Shown: positions 23,235-31,691, numbered from the stretch's first letter. The stretch is DNA of 32,744 bases from an uncultured Anaerosporobacter sp. (GCA_945787925.1 CALZJY010000001.1:1-32744), one strand, 5' to 3'. Translations and numbers: made by a program. The notes: generated by a model not told the origin, from the sequence alone.

Positions 23235-23264
23235 TTGACGAGCTAGTATGGAGTGTGCTATTCT
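23235..23264 (+). promoter_or_regulatory. Promoter for rpmG-secE-nusG
   Basis: TTGACG (23235-23240), an extended TG, and TATTCT (23259-23264) with 18-base spacing, about 98 bases before rpmG. Between the terminator at 23070-23097 and this promoter there is AT-rich sequence with no supported gene. Confidence 0.65.
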
Positions 23265-23272
23265 ATACTAGC
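23242..23272. promoter_or_regulatory. Dyad bracketing the rpmG -10 element
   Basis: Perfect inverted repeat GCTAGTAT (23242-23249) and ATACTAGC (23265-23272) with 15 bases between. The left arm lies in the promoter spacer; the right arm follows the -10 hexamer. Probably an operator if functional, since it lies mainly upstream of the expected transcript start. Confidence 0.45.
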
Positions 23273-23361
23273 GATGGAAGAAGTCTTTTTTTTATGCCTA
23301 AAAATCAATATTGACAGGAAAAACATTAGCAAATTAAGAATTTATAGCGGAGGTGGAAGCT

Positions 23362-23511
23362 GTGCGCGTAAAAATCACATTAGCTTGTACAGAATGTAAA
23401 CAACGTAACTACAATATGACAAAAGAGAAAAAAGCTCATCCAGATAGAATGGAAACTAAAAAATATTGTAAATTCTGTAAATCACACACTTTACACAAGG
23501 AAACAAAATAG
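23362..23511 (+). CDS. rpmG: 50S ribosomal protein L33
   Basis: A 49-residue L33 starting at GTG, with GGAGGTGG nine bases upstream. Sequence begins MRVKITLACTEC and has the zinc-ribbon pairs CTEC and CKFC, so it is the zinc-binding (C+) form. The rpmG-secE-nusG order is standard for Firmicutes. Confidence 0.95.
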   Translation: MRVKITLACTECKQRNYNMTKEKKAHPDRMETKKYCKFCKSHTLHKETK

Positions 23512-23603
23512 TTTGAGTTGTATAGGCAATAGGTAATTCTATTGAACATTTATGAGCGGTATGCATGGTATGGTGCGTGCTTGCGGAAAGGAATGTGGAA
23601 GAT

Positions 23604-23816
23604 ATGGGAGAAGCAGTCAACAAAGTAGACGGAGCCCAAAAACAAGGTTTTTGGAAATCCTTAAAATCTGAATTTAAAAAAATTACTTGGCCTGATAGAC
23701 AATCACTAGTTAAACAAACAATCGCAGTAAGTGTAATTACTGTAATACTTGGAGTACTAATAGCAGGAGTGGATACTGTGTTTAAATACGGTATTGCTTG
23801 GCTGCTAAAACTATAG
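23604..23816 (+). CDS. secE: Preprotein translocase subunit SecE
   Basis: A 70-residue SecE, the small essential subunit of the SecYEG channel. The amphipathic FWKSLKSEFKKITWPDRQSLVKQT segment (about residues 16-39) is the family signature and precedes a single membrane helix (about 40-60). ATG at 23604 is chosen over the in-frame upstream candidate at 23565 because the family begins near here; the ribosome binding site (AAAGGAATG or GTGGAAG) is weak. Its stop overlaps the nusG ribosome binding site. Confidence 0.94.
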   Translation: MGEAVNKVDGAQKQGFWKSLKSEFKKITWPDRQSLVKQTIAVSVITVILGVLIAGVDTVFKYGIAWLLKL

Positions 23817-23824
23817 GTGATAAC

Positions 23825-24343
23825 ATGGCAGAAGCAAATTGGTATGTTGTGCATACTTATTCCGGTTACGAGAATAAGGTTAAAGCAAATATTGAAAAAA
23901 CAATTGAAAATAGAAATCTTCAAGATCAAATCTTAGAAGTTTCTATACCTATGCAAGATGTTGTAGAGGTAAAAAATGGAACAAAGAAGAAAGTAAGCAA
24001 GAAGATGTTTCCTGCTTATGTTCTTATCAACATGATCATGAACGACGATACTTGGTATGTTGTTCGTAACACAAGAGGTGTTACAGGTTTTGTTGGTCCG
24101 GGATCTAAGCCGGTTCCGTTATCTGAAGCTGAAATGAGAGCTATGGGACTTAAGAATAGCGACGAAATCGAAATCGACTTAGAAGTTGGTGACGCAATTG
24201 TTGTTGTTTCTGGAGCTTGGGAAGAAACAAGCGGTATTATTACCCATATCAATACTCATAAACAGGCGGTAACAATCAACGTAGATATGTTTGGTCGTGA
24301 AACACCTGTTGAAATCAGTTTCTCTGATATTAAAAAAATGTAA
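23825..24343 (+). CDS. nusG: Transcription termination/antitermination factor NusG
   Basis: A 172-residue NusG that binds RNA polymerase and modulates pausing and termination. The NGN domain starts WYVVHTYSGYENKVKANIE and includes KMFPAYVLINM and VRNTRGVTGFVG; the C-terminal KOW domain (about 120-172) has GDAIVVVSGAWEETSGII and FGRETPVEISF. Start ATG follows AGGTGATAAC, which overlaps the end of secE, so translation is coupled. In-frame upstream starts lie inside secE and are rejected. Confidence 0.96.
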   Translation: MAEANWYVVHTYSGYENKVKANIEKTIENRNLQDQILEVSIPMQDVVEVKNGTKKKVSKKMFPAYVLINMIMNDDTWYVVRNTRGVTGFVGPGSKPVPLSEAEMRAMGLKNSDEIEIDLEVGDAIVVVSGAWEETSGIITHINTHKQAVTINVDMFGRETPVEISFSDIKKM

Positions 24344-24362
24344 TACGTCTAGATAGACTAGA

Positions 24363-24393
24363 TGGTGGGAGGGAAGACTCCCGATAACACCAC
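24363..24393 (+). promoter_or_regulatory. L1-site-like hairpin in the rplK leader
   Basis: GGTG (24364-24367) pairs with CACC (24388-24391) and GGAG (24368-24371) with CTCC (24378-24381), leaving an asymmetric internal loop CCGATAA-like. The arrangement of two short helices around a one-sided loop resembles known L1-binding sites that let r-protein L1 repress its own operon. It lies 22 bases before the rplK start. Confidence 0.55.
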
Positions 24394-24415
24394 ATAATTC
24401 AGGAGGTATGCTATA

Positions 24416-24841
24416 ATGGCAAAGAAAGTTACAGGTTATATTAAATTACAAATTCCAGCTGGAAAGGCTACACCAGCACCACCAGTTGGTCCTGCACTTG
24501 GTCAACACGGTGTTAACATTGTTCAATTCACAAAAGAATTCAATGCTAGAACTGCAAACCAAGACGGAATGATCATCCCAGTTGTAATTACTGTATATCA
24601 AGATAGAAGTTTTAGTTTCATCACTAAAACTCCACCAGCTGCAGTATTATTAAAGAAAGCTGCTAAAATCGAATCTGGTTCAGGAGTACCTAACAAAACT
24701 AAGGTAGCTACAATTTCTCAAGAAGAAGTTAGAAAAATCGCTGAATTAAAAATGCCAGATTTAAACGCTGCTAGCATCGAAAGTGCAATGAGCATGATCG
24801 CTGGTACAGCAAGAAGTATGGGTATTGTTGTAGAAGAATAA
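24416..24841 (+). CDS. rplK: 50S ribosomal protein L11
   Basis: A 141-residue L11 of normal length, with the N-terminal KLQIPAGKATPAPPVGPALGQHGVNIVQF signature region (the Pro-rich part bound by release factors and thiopeptides) and the C-terminal RNA-binding domain TVATISQEEVRKIAELKMPDLN. AGGAGGT precedes the start. Likely controlled with rplA by L1 through the leader hairpin. Confidence 0.97.
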   Translation: MAKKVTGYIKLQIPAGKATPAPPVGPALGQHGVNIVQFTKEFNARTANQDGMIIPVVITVYQDRSFSFITKTPPAAVLLKKAAKIESGSGVPNKTKVATISQEEVRKIAELKMPDLNAASIESAMSMIAGTARSMGIVVEE

Positions 24842-24929
24842 TTCTACGAATCCCTAAAAGACTATTAAACATCGTCAATATTGACAAGGCAAATAAATAA
24901 GAGATTTCAGCCGGTAACGGTCGTAATCA

Positions 24930-24959
24930 CGTGGGAGGGACAACTCCCGATAATACCAC
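24930..24959 (+). promoter_or_regulatory. L1-site-like hairpin in the rplA leader
   Basis: A near copy of the rplK leader element: GTGGGAGGGA, then ACTCCCGATAA, then ACCAC, with only a few substitutions. The GGAG/CTCC helix is retained, while the outer helix is slightly weaker (one G-U pair). It lies 15 bases before the rplA start. Confidence 0.5.
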
Positions 24960-24974
24960 TAGGAGGTTAATAGA

Positions 24975-25667
24975 ATGAAAAGAGGAAAAAAATACGTAGA
25001 AGCTGCTAAGCTTATTGACAAATCTATGCTTTATGATGCAGCAGAAGCGTGTAGTTTAGTTAAAAAAGCAGCTGTTGCAAAATTCGATGAAACAGTTGAA
25101 GCGCATATCAGACTTGGTGTTGATGGACGTCATGCAGATCAACAAGTTCGTGGTGCGGTAGTATTACCACACGGAACTGGTAAAACTGTAAGAGTATTAG
25201 TTTTCGCTAAAGGCGATAAAGTAGCAGAAGCAGAAGCTGCTGGTGCTGATTTCGTAGGTGGCGAAGAATTAATCCCAAGAATCCAAAATGATGGATGGTT
25301 AGACTTCGACGTTGTTGTTGCAACTCCTGATATGATGGGTGTTGTTGGTCGTCTTGGCCGTGTACTTGGACCAAAAGGCTTAATGCCAAACCCAAAAGCT
25401 GGTACTGTTACAATGGATGTTACAAAAGCTGTTAACGATATCAAAGCTGGTAAGATCGAATATAGATTAGATAAAACAAACATTATCCACGTACCTGTTG
25501 GTAAAGTGTCCTTCACTGAAGAACAACTTGCAGAAAACTTTGACGCACTTATGGGAGCTATCATCAAAGCTAAACCAGCTGCAGCTAAAGGTCAATACCT
25601 TAGAAGCGTAACTGTAACTAGCACAATGGGCCCTGGTGTTAAAGTTAACACAGCTAAACTTGGCTAA
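24975..25667 (+). CDS. rplA: 50S ribosomal protein L1
   Basis: A 230-residue L1 of normal length. Family segments are visible: KRGKKYVEAAKLIDK at the N-terminus, VVLPHGTGKTVRVLVFAKGDK, the VLGPKGLMPNPKAGTVT signature, and KVSFTEEQLAENFDALM near the end. L1 binds the mobile L1 stalk of 23S rRNA and represses its own mRNA in many bacteria. AGGAGGT precedes the start. Followed by a terminator hairpin. Confidence 0.97.
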   Translation: MKRGKKYVEAAKLIDKSMLYDAAEACSLVKKAAVAKFDETVEAHIRLGVDGRHADQQVRGAVVLPHGTGKTVRVLVFAKGDKVAEAEAAGADFVGGEELIPRIQNDGWLDFDVVVATPDMMGVVGRLGRVLGPKGLMPNPKAGTVTMDVTKAVNDIKAGKIEYRLDKTNIIHVPVGKVSFTEEQLAENFDALMGAIIKAKPAAAKGQYLRSVTVTSTMGPGVKVNTAKLG

Positions 25668-25703
25668 TTACTATCTAATACTTTGATGTGTTAGAATTTC
25701 CTT

Positions 25704-25737
25704 AGAGCGAGAGCATTATGCTTTCGCTCTTTTTTTC
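25704..25737 (+). terminator. Terminator after rplA
   Basis: An 11-bp stem with one G-U pair (25704-25714 with 25720-25730), an ATTAT loop and a seven-T tail. It separates the rplKA transcript from the rplJL transcript. Confidence 0.9.
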
Positions 25738-25818
25738 TGGCATAGGAAAAGGTATTCAGACAATGAAGAATATAGAAGAAAATGAAAATATTATCTACAA
25801 AAAGATAAAAAAACTTTG

Positions 25819-25847
25819 TTGACATTACCTTGTCTATTTGATATACT
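25819..25847 (+). promoter_or_regulatory. SigA-type promoter for rplJ-rplL
   Basis: Perfect TTGACA (25819-25824) and TATACT (25842-25847) with 17-base spacing, just upstream of the L10 leader. Confidence 0.88.
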
Positions 25848-25857
25848 CAAAAAGGTC

Positions 25858-26005
25858 GAGTGATTACTCACTTGATTTATCATATAGCTGCCGAAGACAG
25901 TAGGTGCCGTAAGGCATAAGTTGAACACGCCTACCGAGGAAATATAAGATATTCTTAGATGAACTTATAGAACCTTTTCTGTCTTTTTCAGTAAGGTTCT
26001 TTTTT
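25858..26005 (+). promoter_or_regulatory. L10 leader with attenuator
   Basis: Untranslated RNA that binds the L10(L12)4 complex and lowers rplJ-rplL expression. The conserved core is at about 25887-25940: GCCGAAGACAGTAGG, an inner GCC-GTAA-GGC hairpin, and CGCCTACCGAGG pairing back with GTAGGTG. This is the typical Firmicute L10 leader pattern. It is followed by a terminator-type hairpin (AGAACCTT 25969-25976 with AAGGTTCT 25993-26000, then T6), consistent with regulation by premature termination. Recognised by sequence pattern; no covariance model was run. Confidence 0.88.
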
Positions 26006-26090
26006 AATCTGAAGAAACTTTGTTTCATAGATTGCGGCGGTGCCTTGATTGGTGAAAACCGATCATTATTCTATAAGGAGGTACAGCATA

Positions 26091-26579
26091 ATGGCAAAGG
26101 TAGAATTAAAACAACCTATCGTTGAAGAAATCAAAGGATTCGTTGCACAAGCTCAATCCGTAGTAGTAGTTGACTACCGTGGTTTAACAGTAGAACAAGA
26201 TACTCAATTACGTAAAGCTTGTAGAGAAGCTGGTGTTGTATACAAAGTATACAAAAACACTATGTTAAAAAGAGCATTCGAAGGAACTGATTTCGCTCAG
26301 TTAGAACAAACTTTAGAAGGACCAACAGCTGTTGCATTCGGCATGGAAGATGCTACTGCACCTGCTCGTGTTCTTAACCAAGTTGCGAAAACTGCAGACA
26401 AATTAGAGTTCAAAGGAGCAGTAGTAGAAGGTACATTATACGATGTTGCTGGAGTTAAATCTCTTGCAAATATCCCTTCAAGAGAAGTTCTTATTTCCAA
26501 ATTACTTGGAAGTATGCAATCTCCTATTGCAAACTTCGCTCGTGTTATTAATCAAATCGCTGAACAAAAAGAAGCGTAA
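26091..26579 (+). CDS. rplJ: 50S ribosomal protein L10
   Basis: A 162-residue L10, the base of the L12 stalk. It starts AKVELKQPIVEEIKGFV and includes VVDYRGLTVEQDTQLRK, YKVYKNTMLKRAF and the C-terminal L12-binding helix. ATG at 26091 has AAGGAGGT eight bases upstream; the in-frame GTG at 26049 lacks support and is rejected. Expression is set by the L10 leader just upstream. Confidence 0.97.
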   Translation: MAKVELKQPIVEEIKGFVAQAQSVVVVDYRGLTVEQDTQLRKACREAGVVYKVYKNTMLKRAFEGTDFAQLEQTLEGPTAVAFGMEDATAPARVLNQVAKTADKLEFKGAVVEGTLYDVAGVKSLANIPSREVLISKLLGSMQSPIANFARVINQIAEQKEA

Positions 26580-26647
26580 GTATTGTGCAGCGTAAGCTGC
26601 TGTCATGAAAAAAATAATCAATTAAAAATTATCGGAGGTAATTAATA

Positions 26648-27013
26648 ATGACAACTCAAGAATTTATCGAAGCAATTAAAAGCTTAACAGTATTAGAATT
26701 AAATGACTTAGTAAAAGCATGTGAAGAAGAATTTGGTGTATCCGCTGCTGCTGGTGTAGTAGTTGCTGCTGCAGGTGCTGAAGGTGGCGCTGCTGAAGAA
26801 AAAACTGAATTCGACGTTGAATTAACAGACGTTGGTGCTAACAAAGTTAAAGTTATCAAAGTAGTTCGTGAAGTAACTGGCTTAGGCTTAAAAGAAGCTA
26901 AAGAAGTAGTTGACGGAGCTCCTAAATTAGTTAAAGAAGGCGCATCTAAAGAAGAAGCTGAAGAAATCAAAGCTAAACTTGAAGCTGAAGGTGCTAAAGT
27001 TACTCTTAAATAG
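26648..27013 (+). CDS. rplL: 50S ribosomal protein L7/L12
   Basis: A 121-residue L7/L12 of normal length: N-terminal dimerisation part (TTQEFIEAIKSLTVLELNDLVKACEEEFG), an Ala/Gly-rich flexible hinge (about 34-52), and the C-terminal factor-binding domain (EFDVELTDVGANKVKVIKVVREVTGLGLKEAKEVVDGAP). AGGAGG-like GGAGGT precedes the start. Lies 68 bases after rplJ and ends in a terminator. Confidence 0.97.
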   Translation: MTTQEFIEAIKSLTVLELNDLVKACEEEFGVSAAAGVVVAAAGAEGGAAEEKTEFDVELTDVGANKVKVIKVVREVTGLGLKEAKEVVDGAPKLVKEGASKEEAEEIKAKLEAEGAKVTLK

Positions 27014-27095
27014 TTATAACCTAATTTCATTGGATTATAGTAAGAGTTACGATCAGACAGTTCTTATGGCTGTTTGAGACACTTATAGAATAGAA

Positions 27096-27136
27096 GGGTC
27101 TGTTGGTAACCGTAAGGTGGCCAACAGACCTTTTTA
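27096..27136 (+). terminator. Terminator or attenuator after rplL
   Basis: A 10-bp stem GGTCTGTTGG (27097-27106) with CCAACAGACC (27121-27130), an inner CC-GTAA-GG hairpin and a five-T tail. Partial read-through into rpoB is possible, as in other bacteria. Confidence 0.85.
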
Positions 27137-27261
27137 ATATATAGGAAACTTCTCTAATAAGAAGTACTCTGTATTAAGAAATGAGATGTACACTCGCGGA
27201 AAGCGTGTTTCTTCTCAGTGAATGATTCCCGCTGTTTCTGATAAAGGAATAAGAAAAAGGG

Positions 27262-27293
27262 CAATAAAAAAGCCCTCCCAAAAAGGGAAGGCC
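27262..27293 (-). terminator. Minus-strand terminator with no matching gene
   Basis: On the minus strand GCCTTCCC pairs with GGGAGGGC (plus 27272-27279 and 27285-27292) around a T5 loop, then TTTTTTATTG. The only imperfect pair is a G-U wobble on the minus strand but an A-C mismatch on the plus strand, so the hairpin suits minus-strand RNA. No minus-strand gene lies to its right. Confidence 0.7.
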
Positions 27294-27476
27294 TTAGGAT
27301 GAAAAATAATATGTAATACATTCAATCGTTGTTCAAAAATGGGGAACAAAAACGAGAGAATAATTTATATTATATAGGTTAAGAATAAAAGATATGATAA
27401 TTTTGCCCGTAATGGCAAAATACCGGAAATAAGGCAAAAAAATACTTGACAAATAAAAAAAGACGCCCAATTTTCA

Positions 27477-27505
27477 TTGACATCTTGACAAAATTATGTT
27501 AACAT
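27477..27505 (+). promoter_or_regulatory. SigA-type promoter for rpoB-rpoC
   Basis: Perfect TTGACA (27477-27482) and TAACAT (27500-27505) with 17-base spacing, giving a leader of about 200 bases. A further TTGACA lies at 27446-27451 without a good -10. Confidence 0.75.
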
Positions 27506-27716
27506 GAAAAATGCACTATTGTGGTGTGGTATGCATTTATCTATCTACAGGTAGATTATAGCATATAAGAGATAAAAAGAAAAGACTTTTTCATTGAAAA
27601 TGCAACATGCATACATAGATGATATGAAAGTGGTTTTCTATGTGCCTAAAGTTTCCTAAGTTTTAAGACTTAATAAACTCAATAAATTACAATAAATTCA
27701 AGGGGTGAAAACGTTA

Positions 27717-30700
27717 ATGGAAAAGAACAGAATACGTCCCATCAAGGTCGGCAAAGGTGTAAGAATGAGCTTCTCTAAACGTAAAGAAGTTTTGGATATG
27801 CCAAATCTAATTGAAGTACAGACTGATTCTTATAAGTGGTTCTTAGATGAAGGACTCAATGAAGTTTTTGATGACATCTCTCCAATAGAGGATTACAACG
27901 GCCATCTTAGTTTACGTTTTGTAGGTTTCACTTTATGTACTGATGAAGTGAAGTATTCTATTGAAGAATGTAAAGAAAGGGATGCAACATTTGCAGCTCC
28001 ACTTAAAGTGAAGGTTAGACTTCATAATAAAGAAAATGATGAAATTAACGAACATGATATTTTCATGGGTGAGTTACCGTTAATGACAGATACAGGTACC
28101 TTTGTGATCAATGGTGCTGAGAGAGTTATTGTAAGCCAATTAGTACGTTCCCCTGGTATTTATTATGCTATAGATCGTGATAAAATTGGTAAACAATTAT
28201 TCTACGCAACAGTGATTCCTAACAGAGGTGCGTGGTTAGAATATGAAACAGACAGTAATGATATCTTCTATGTACGTGTAGATAGAAACCGTAAGGTTCC
28301 TGTTTCCGTATTAATCCGTGCATTTGATAATTGTAAATTCGATTACAGTGCAGATCCAGACAAAGGATGGAACATCGACGAAGAAATCAGAAGTGCGTCT
28401 AATCAAGAAATCTTAGACTTCTTCGGTGAAGAACCTAAGATGTTAGCAACATTACAAAAAGATATTTCTACTAACTATCAAGAAGGTTTATTCGAACTTT
28501 ACAAAAAGCTTCGTCCAGGTGAACCTTTAAGCGTTGAAAGTGCAGAAGCGTTATTACGTTCTATGTTCTTTGATGCTAGAAGATACGACTTAGCTAAAGT
28601 TGGTAGATATAAATTCAATAAGAAATTAGCTCTTAGAAATAGAATCACTCATTTCACATTAGCAGAAGATGTTGTTGATGAAATGACTGGTGAAATCATT
28701 GCAGAAGCAGGAACTAAGATTACAGAAGAGTTAGCAGAACAAATCCAAAACACTGGTACAGGCCATGTATGGGTTGAAACTGAAGACAGAAAAGTTAAAG
28801 TAATCTCTAACCGTATGGTTGATCTTGCTGCATTCGGCATTGATAAAGATGAAGTTGGCATCAAAGATGAAGTTTACTATTTCGCATTAAAATATCTATT
28901 AGATAGATATGAAGGTGAAGAATTAGTGGAACAAATCAAAGCGAACGTTCACAAATTAGTTCCTAAATTCATTACAGTTTGGGATATTTTTGCGTCTATC
29001 AACTACAACATGCACTTAGAGTATGAAGTAGGCGAAAAAGACGATATCGACCATTTAGGTAACAGACGTATTCGTGCGGTTGGTGAGTTGTTACAAAACC
29101 AATACAGAATCGGTCTTTCTAGAATGGAAAGAGTTGTTCGTGAAAGAATGACAACTCAGGATTTAGAAGGAATTTCTCCTCAATCCTTAATTAACATTAA
29201 ACCTGTAACTGCAGCTGTGAAAGAATTCTTCGGAAGTTCTCAGTTATCTCAGTTCATGGATCAAAACAACCCTCTTTCTGAGTTGACTCATAAGAGACGT
29301 TTATCCGCACTTGGACCTGGTGGTTTATCCAGAGACCGTGCCGGATTCGAAGTTCGAGATGTTCACTATACTCACTACGGTAGAATGTGTCCAATCGAAA
29401 CTCCTGAAGGTCCAAACATCGGTTTAATTAACTCCCTTGCAACTTATGCAAGAATCAATGACTATGGCTTTGTTGAAGCGCCATACAGAAAAGTAGATAA
29501 ATCTGATCCTAAGAACCCTCGTGTAACAGATGAGGTTGTATACTTAACAGCAGATGAAGAAGATAAATATGTAGTAGCTCAAGCGAATGCGCAAATCGAT
29601 GAAGACGGTTACTTTGTACACAACTCTGTATCCGGTCGTTATAGAGAAGAAACAACTGAGTTCCCTAAAGCTAAGATTGACTTAATGGATGTATCTCCTA
29701 AGATGTTATTCTCCGTTGCGACAGCAATCATCCCATTCCTTGAAAACGATGATCCTACTCGTGCCTTAATGGGATCGAACATGCAACGTCAGGCAGTTCC
29801 ACTATTAATGACAGAAGCACCTGTTGTTGGTACTGGTATGGAACAAAAAGTTGCTGTTGACTCGGGTGACTGTGTTGTTGCAGTTGCAGACGGTGTAGTA
29901 GAACGCTCTACATCTTATGAAATCGTTGTAAAAGAAGACGATGGAAATAAGAGATCATATAAAGTTGAAAAATTCGTACGTTCTAACCAAGGTAACTGTA
30001 TGAACCAAAGACCAATCGTAGATCGCGGAGACCGTGTTAAAGCTGGTCAAGTAATCGCAGATGGTCCAAGTACTAAGAATGGTGAAATCGCTCTTGGTAA
30101 AAACCCATTAATCGGTTTCATGACTTGGGAAGGTTACAACTACGAAGATGCCGTACTTCTTAGTGAAAGATTAGTTCAAGAAGACGTTTACACTTCCGTT
30201 CATATCAATGAATATGAAGCAGAAGCTCGTGATACAAAACTTGGACCAGAAGAAATCACAAGAGACGTACCAGGCGTTGGTGATGATGCTCTTAAAGATC
30301 TTGACGAAAGAGGTATCATCAGAATTGGTGCTGAAGTTCGTGCAGGAGATATCTTAGTTGGTAAAGTTACACCTAAGGGTGAAACTGAATTAACAGCAGA
30401 AGAAAGATTACTTCGTGCAATCTTCGGTGAAAAAGCTCGTGAAGTAAGAGACACTTCTTTACGTGTGCCTCATGGTGAATTCGGTATCATTATCGATGCG
30501 AAAGTATTCACTAGAGAAAACGGAGACGAATTATCTCCAGGCGTTAACCAAACAGTTCGTATCTATATCGCTCAAAAGAGAAAAATCCAAGTGGGTGATA
30601 AGATGGCCGGTCGACATGGTAACAAGGGTGTTGTTTCCCGCGTATTACCAGTGGAAGATATGCCATTCTTACCAAACGGTCGTCCTCTAGACATCGTTCT

Positions 30701-31691
30701 TAACCCTCTAGGCGTACCTTCTCGTATGAACATCGGACAGGTCCTTGAAATTCACTTATCCTTAGCTTCTAAAGCATTAGGATTCAACGTGGCAACTCCT
30801 GTATTCGATGGTGCAAACCATGCAGATATCATGGATACGTTACAGTTAGCTAACGATTATGTAAACACTCCACTGGATGAATTCCAGGATAAATATAAAG
30901 ACATTTTAGATCCAGAAGTTATGGATTACCTTGTAACAAACGAAGCTTACCGTAAAGAATGGGAAGGTGTTCCTATTAACCGTGATGGTAAAGTTCGCTT
31001 ACGTGATGGTAGAACAGGTGATTACTTCGATGGTGCCGTAACAGTTGGTTTCATGCACTACTTGAAACTTCACCACTTAGTAGATGATAAGATCCATGCT
31101 CGTTCTACTGGTCCTTACTCACTTGTAACACAACAACCTTTAGGTGGTAAGGCTCAATTCGGTGGACAGAGATTCGGTGAAATGGAAGTTTGGGCACTTG
31201 AAGCATATGGTGCTGCTTACACATTACAAGAAATCTTAACTGTTAAATCCGATGATGTTGTTGGTCGTGTTAAAACTTACGAAGCAATCATCAAAGGTGA
31301 GAACATTTCTGAACCTGGCATCCCTGAATCATTCAAGGTATTATTAAAAGAACTTCAGTCTCTTGCATTAGACGTTACAGTTCTTGATGAACACGGTAAT
31401 GAAATCAAGATGACAGAAAACATTGACTACGGCGATGAAGACTTAACTCCATTAATCGAAGGAGAAGATAACAAGTTCGGATTCGATGACAATCAGTTTA
31501 CTCAAGCTGGATTCAGCGAAGTAAAACATGAGAAAGAAGAAAGTAGCAATGCTATGAGTTTCGATATCTTCGAAGCAGAAGAACCAGATTTCGAAGCAGA
31601 AGAACCAGACTTTGGAGATAATGATGCATTAACTATCTCTGAAGAAGATAGCGTAGAATTAAACTTCGACAACTTTGATTTAGATAACTAA
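27717..31691 (+). CDS. rpoB: DNA-directed RNA polymerase subunit beta
   Basis: A 1324-residue beta subunit. Recognisable parts include the N-terminal protrusion (PNLIEVQTDSYKWFL), the rifampicin-pocket region SSQLSQFMDQNNPLSELTHKRRLSALGPGG with the usual sensitive-type Ser, His and Asp residues, CPIETPEGPNIGLI, the catalytic-centre segment GDKMAGRHGNKGVVS and GGKAQFGGQRFGEMEVWALEAYGA. A C-terminal acidic tail (about 1230-1324) includes a duplicated FEAEEPD unit and is longer than in many relatives. ATG at 27717 has AAGGGGTG upstream; the in-frame GTG at 27705 lies inside that ribosome binding site. Followed after 23 bases by rpoC. Confidence 0.98.
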   Translation: MEKNRIRPIKVGKGVRMSFSKRKEVLDMPNLIEVQTDSYKWFLDEGLNEVFDDISPIEDYNGHLSLRFVGFTLCTDEVKYSIEECKERDATFAAPLKVKVRLHNKENDEINEHDIFMGELPLMTDTGTFVINGAERVIVSQLVRSPGIYYAIDRDKIGKQLFYATVIPNRGAWLEYETDSNDIFYVRVDRNRKVPVSVLIRAFDNCKFDYSADPDKGWNIDEEIRSASNQEILDFFGEEPKMLATLQKDISTNYQEGLFELYKKLRPGEPLSVESAEALLRSMFFDARRYDLAKVGRYKFNKKLALRNRITHFTLAEDVVDEMTGEIIAEAGTKITEELAEQIQNTGTGHVWVETEDRKVKVISNRMVDLAAFGIDKDEVGIKDEVYYFALKYLLDRYEGEELVEQIKANVHKLVPKFITVWDIFASINYNMHLEYEVGEKDDIDHLGNRRIRAVGELLQNQYRIGLSRMERVVRERMTTQDLEGISPQSLINIKPVTAAVKEFFGSSQLSQFMDQNNPLSELTHKRRLSALGPGGLSRDRAGFEVRDVHYTHYGRMCPIETPEGPNIGLINSLATYARINDYGFVEAPYRKVDKSDPKNPRVTDEVVYLTADEEDKYVVAQANAQIDEDGYFVHNSVSGRYREETTEFPKAKIDLMDVSPKMLFSVATAIIPFLENDDPTRALMGSNMQRQAVPLLMTEAPVVGTGMEQKVAVDSGDCVVAVADGVVERSTSYEIVVKEDDGNKRSYKVEKFVRSNQGNCMNQRPIVDRGDRVKAGQVIADGPSTKNGEIALGKNPLIGFMTWEGYNYEDAVLLSERLVQEDVYTSVHINEYEAEARDTKLGPEEITRDVPGVGDDALKDLDERGIIRIGAEVRAGDILVGKVTPKGETELTAEERLLRAIFGEKAREVRDTSLRVPHGEFGIIIDAKVFTRENGDELSPGVNQTVRIYIAQKRKIQVGDKMAGRHGNKGVVSRVLPVEDMPFLPNGRPLDIVLNPLGVPSRMNIGQVLEIHLSLASKALGFNVATPVFDGANHADIMDTLQLANDYVNTPLDEFQDKYKDILDPEVMDYLVTNEAYRKEWEGVPINRDGKVRLRDGRTGDYFDGAVTVGFMHYLKLHHLVDDKIHARSTGPYSLVTQQPLGGKAQFGGQRFGEMEVWALEAYGAAYTLQEILTVKSDDVVGRVKTYEAIIKGENISEPGIPESFKVLLKELQSLALDVTVLDEHGNEIKMTENIDYGDEDLTPLIEGEDNKFGFDDNQFTQAGFSEVKHEKEESSNAMSFDIFEAEEPDFEAEEPDFGDNDALTISEEDSVELNFDNFDLDN

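Larger units (their letters stand above)
27137..27716. other. Long rplL-rpoB intergenic region
   Basis: This gap holds the minus-strand terminator at 27262-27293, a small palindrome TTTTGCC-CGTAAT-GGCAAAA at 27401-27420, the rpoB promoter and a rpoB leader of about 200 bases. The leader contains short hairpins, such as ACATAGA/TCTATGT at about 27613-27643. An imperfect hairpin around ACACTCGC-GGAAA-GCGTGT lies at about 27190-27209. No protein gene is supported. Confidence 0.55.

Noticed and set aside
23512..23603. tRNA gene between rpmG and secE, as found in some bacteria
   Set aside because: No cloverleaf, no TTCGAATC-type T-loop sequence in the gap.
25139..25567. 142-codon minus-strand open frame over rplA
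   Set aside because: Shadow of rplA, which is intact and well supported.
26656..27030. 124-codon minus-strand open frame over rplL
   Set aside because: Exact shadow of rplL; the Ala/Ser/Thr-rich composition mirrors the L7/L12 hinge codons.
27379..27477. 32-residue minus-strand frame rich in Phe in the rplL-rpoB gap
   Set aside because: No ribosome binding site, AT-driven composition; kept only as context for the possible minus-strand transcript.
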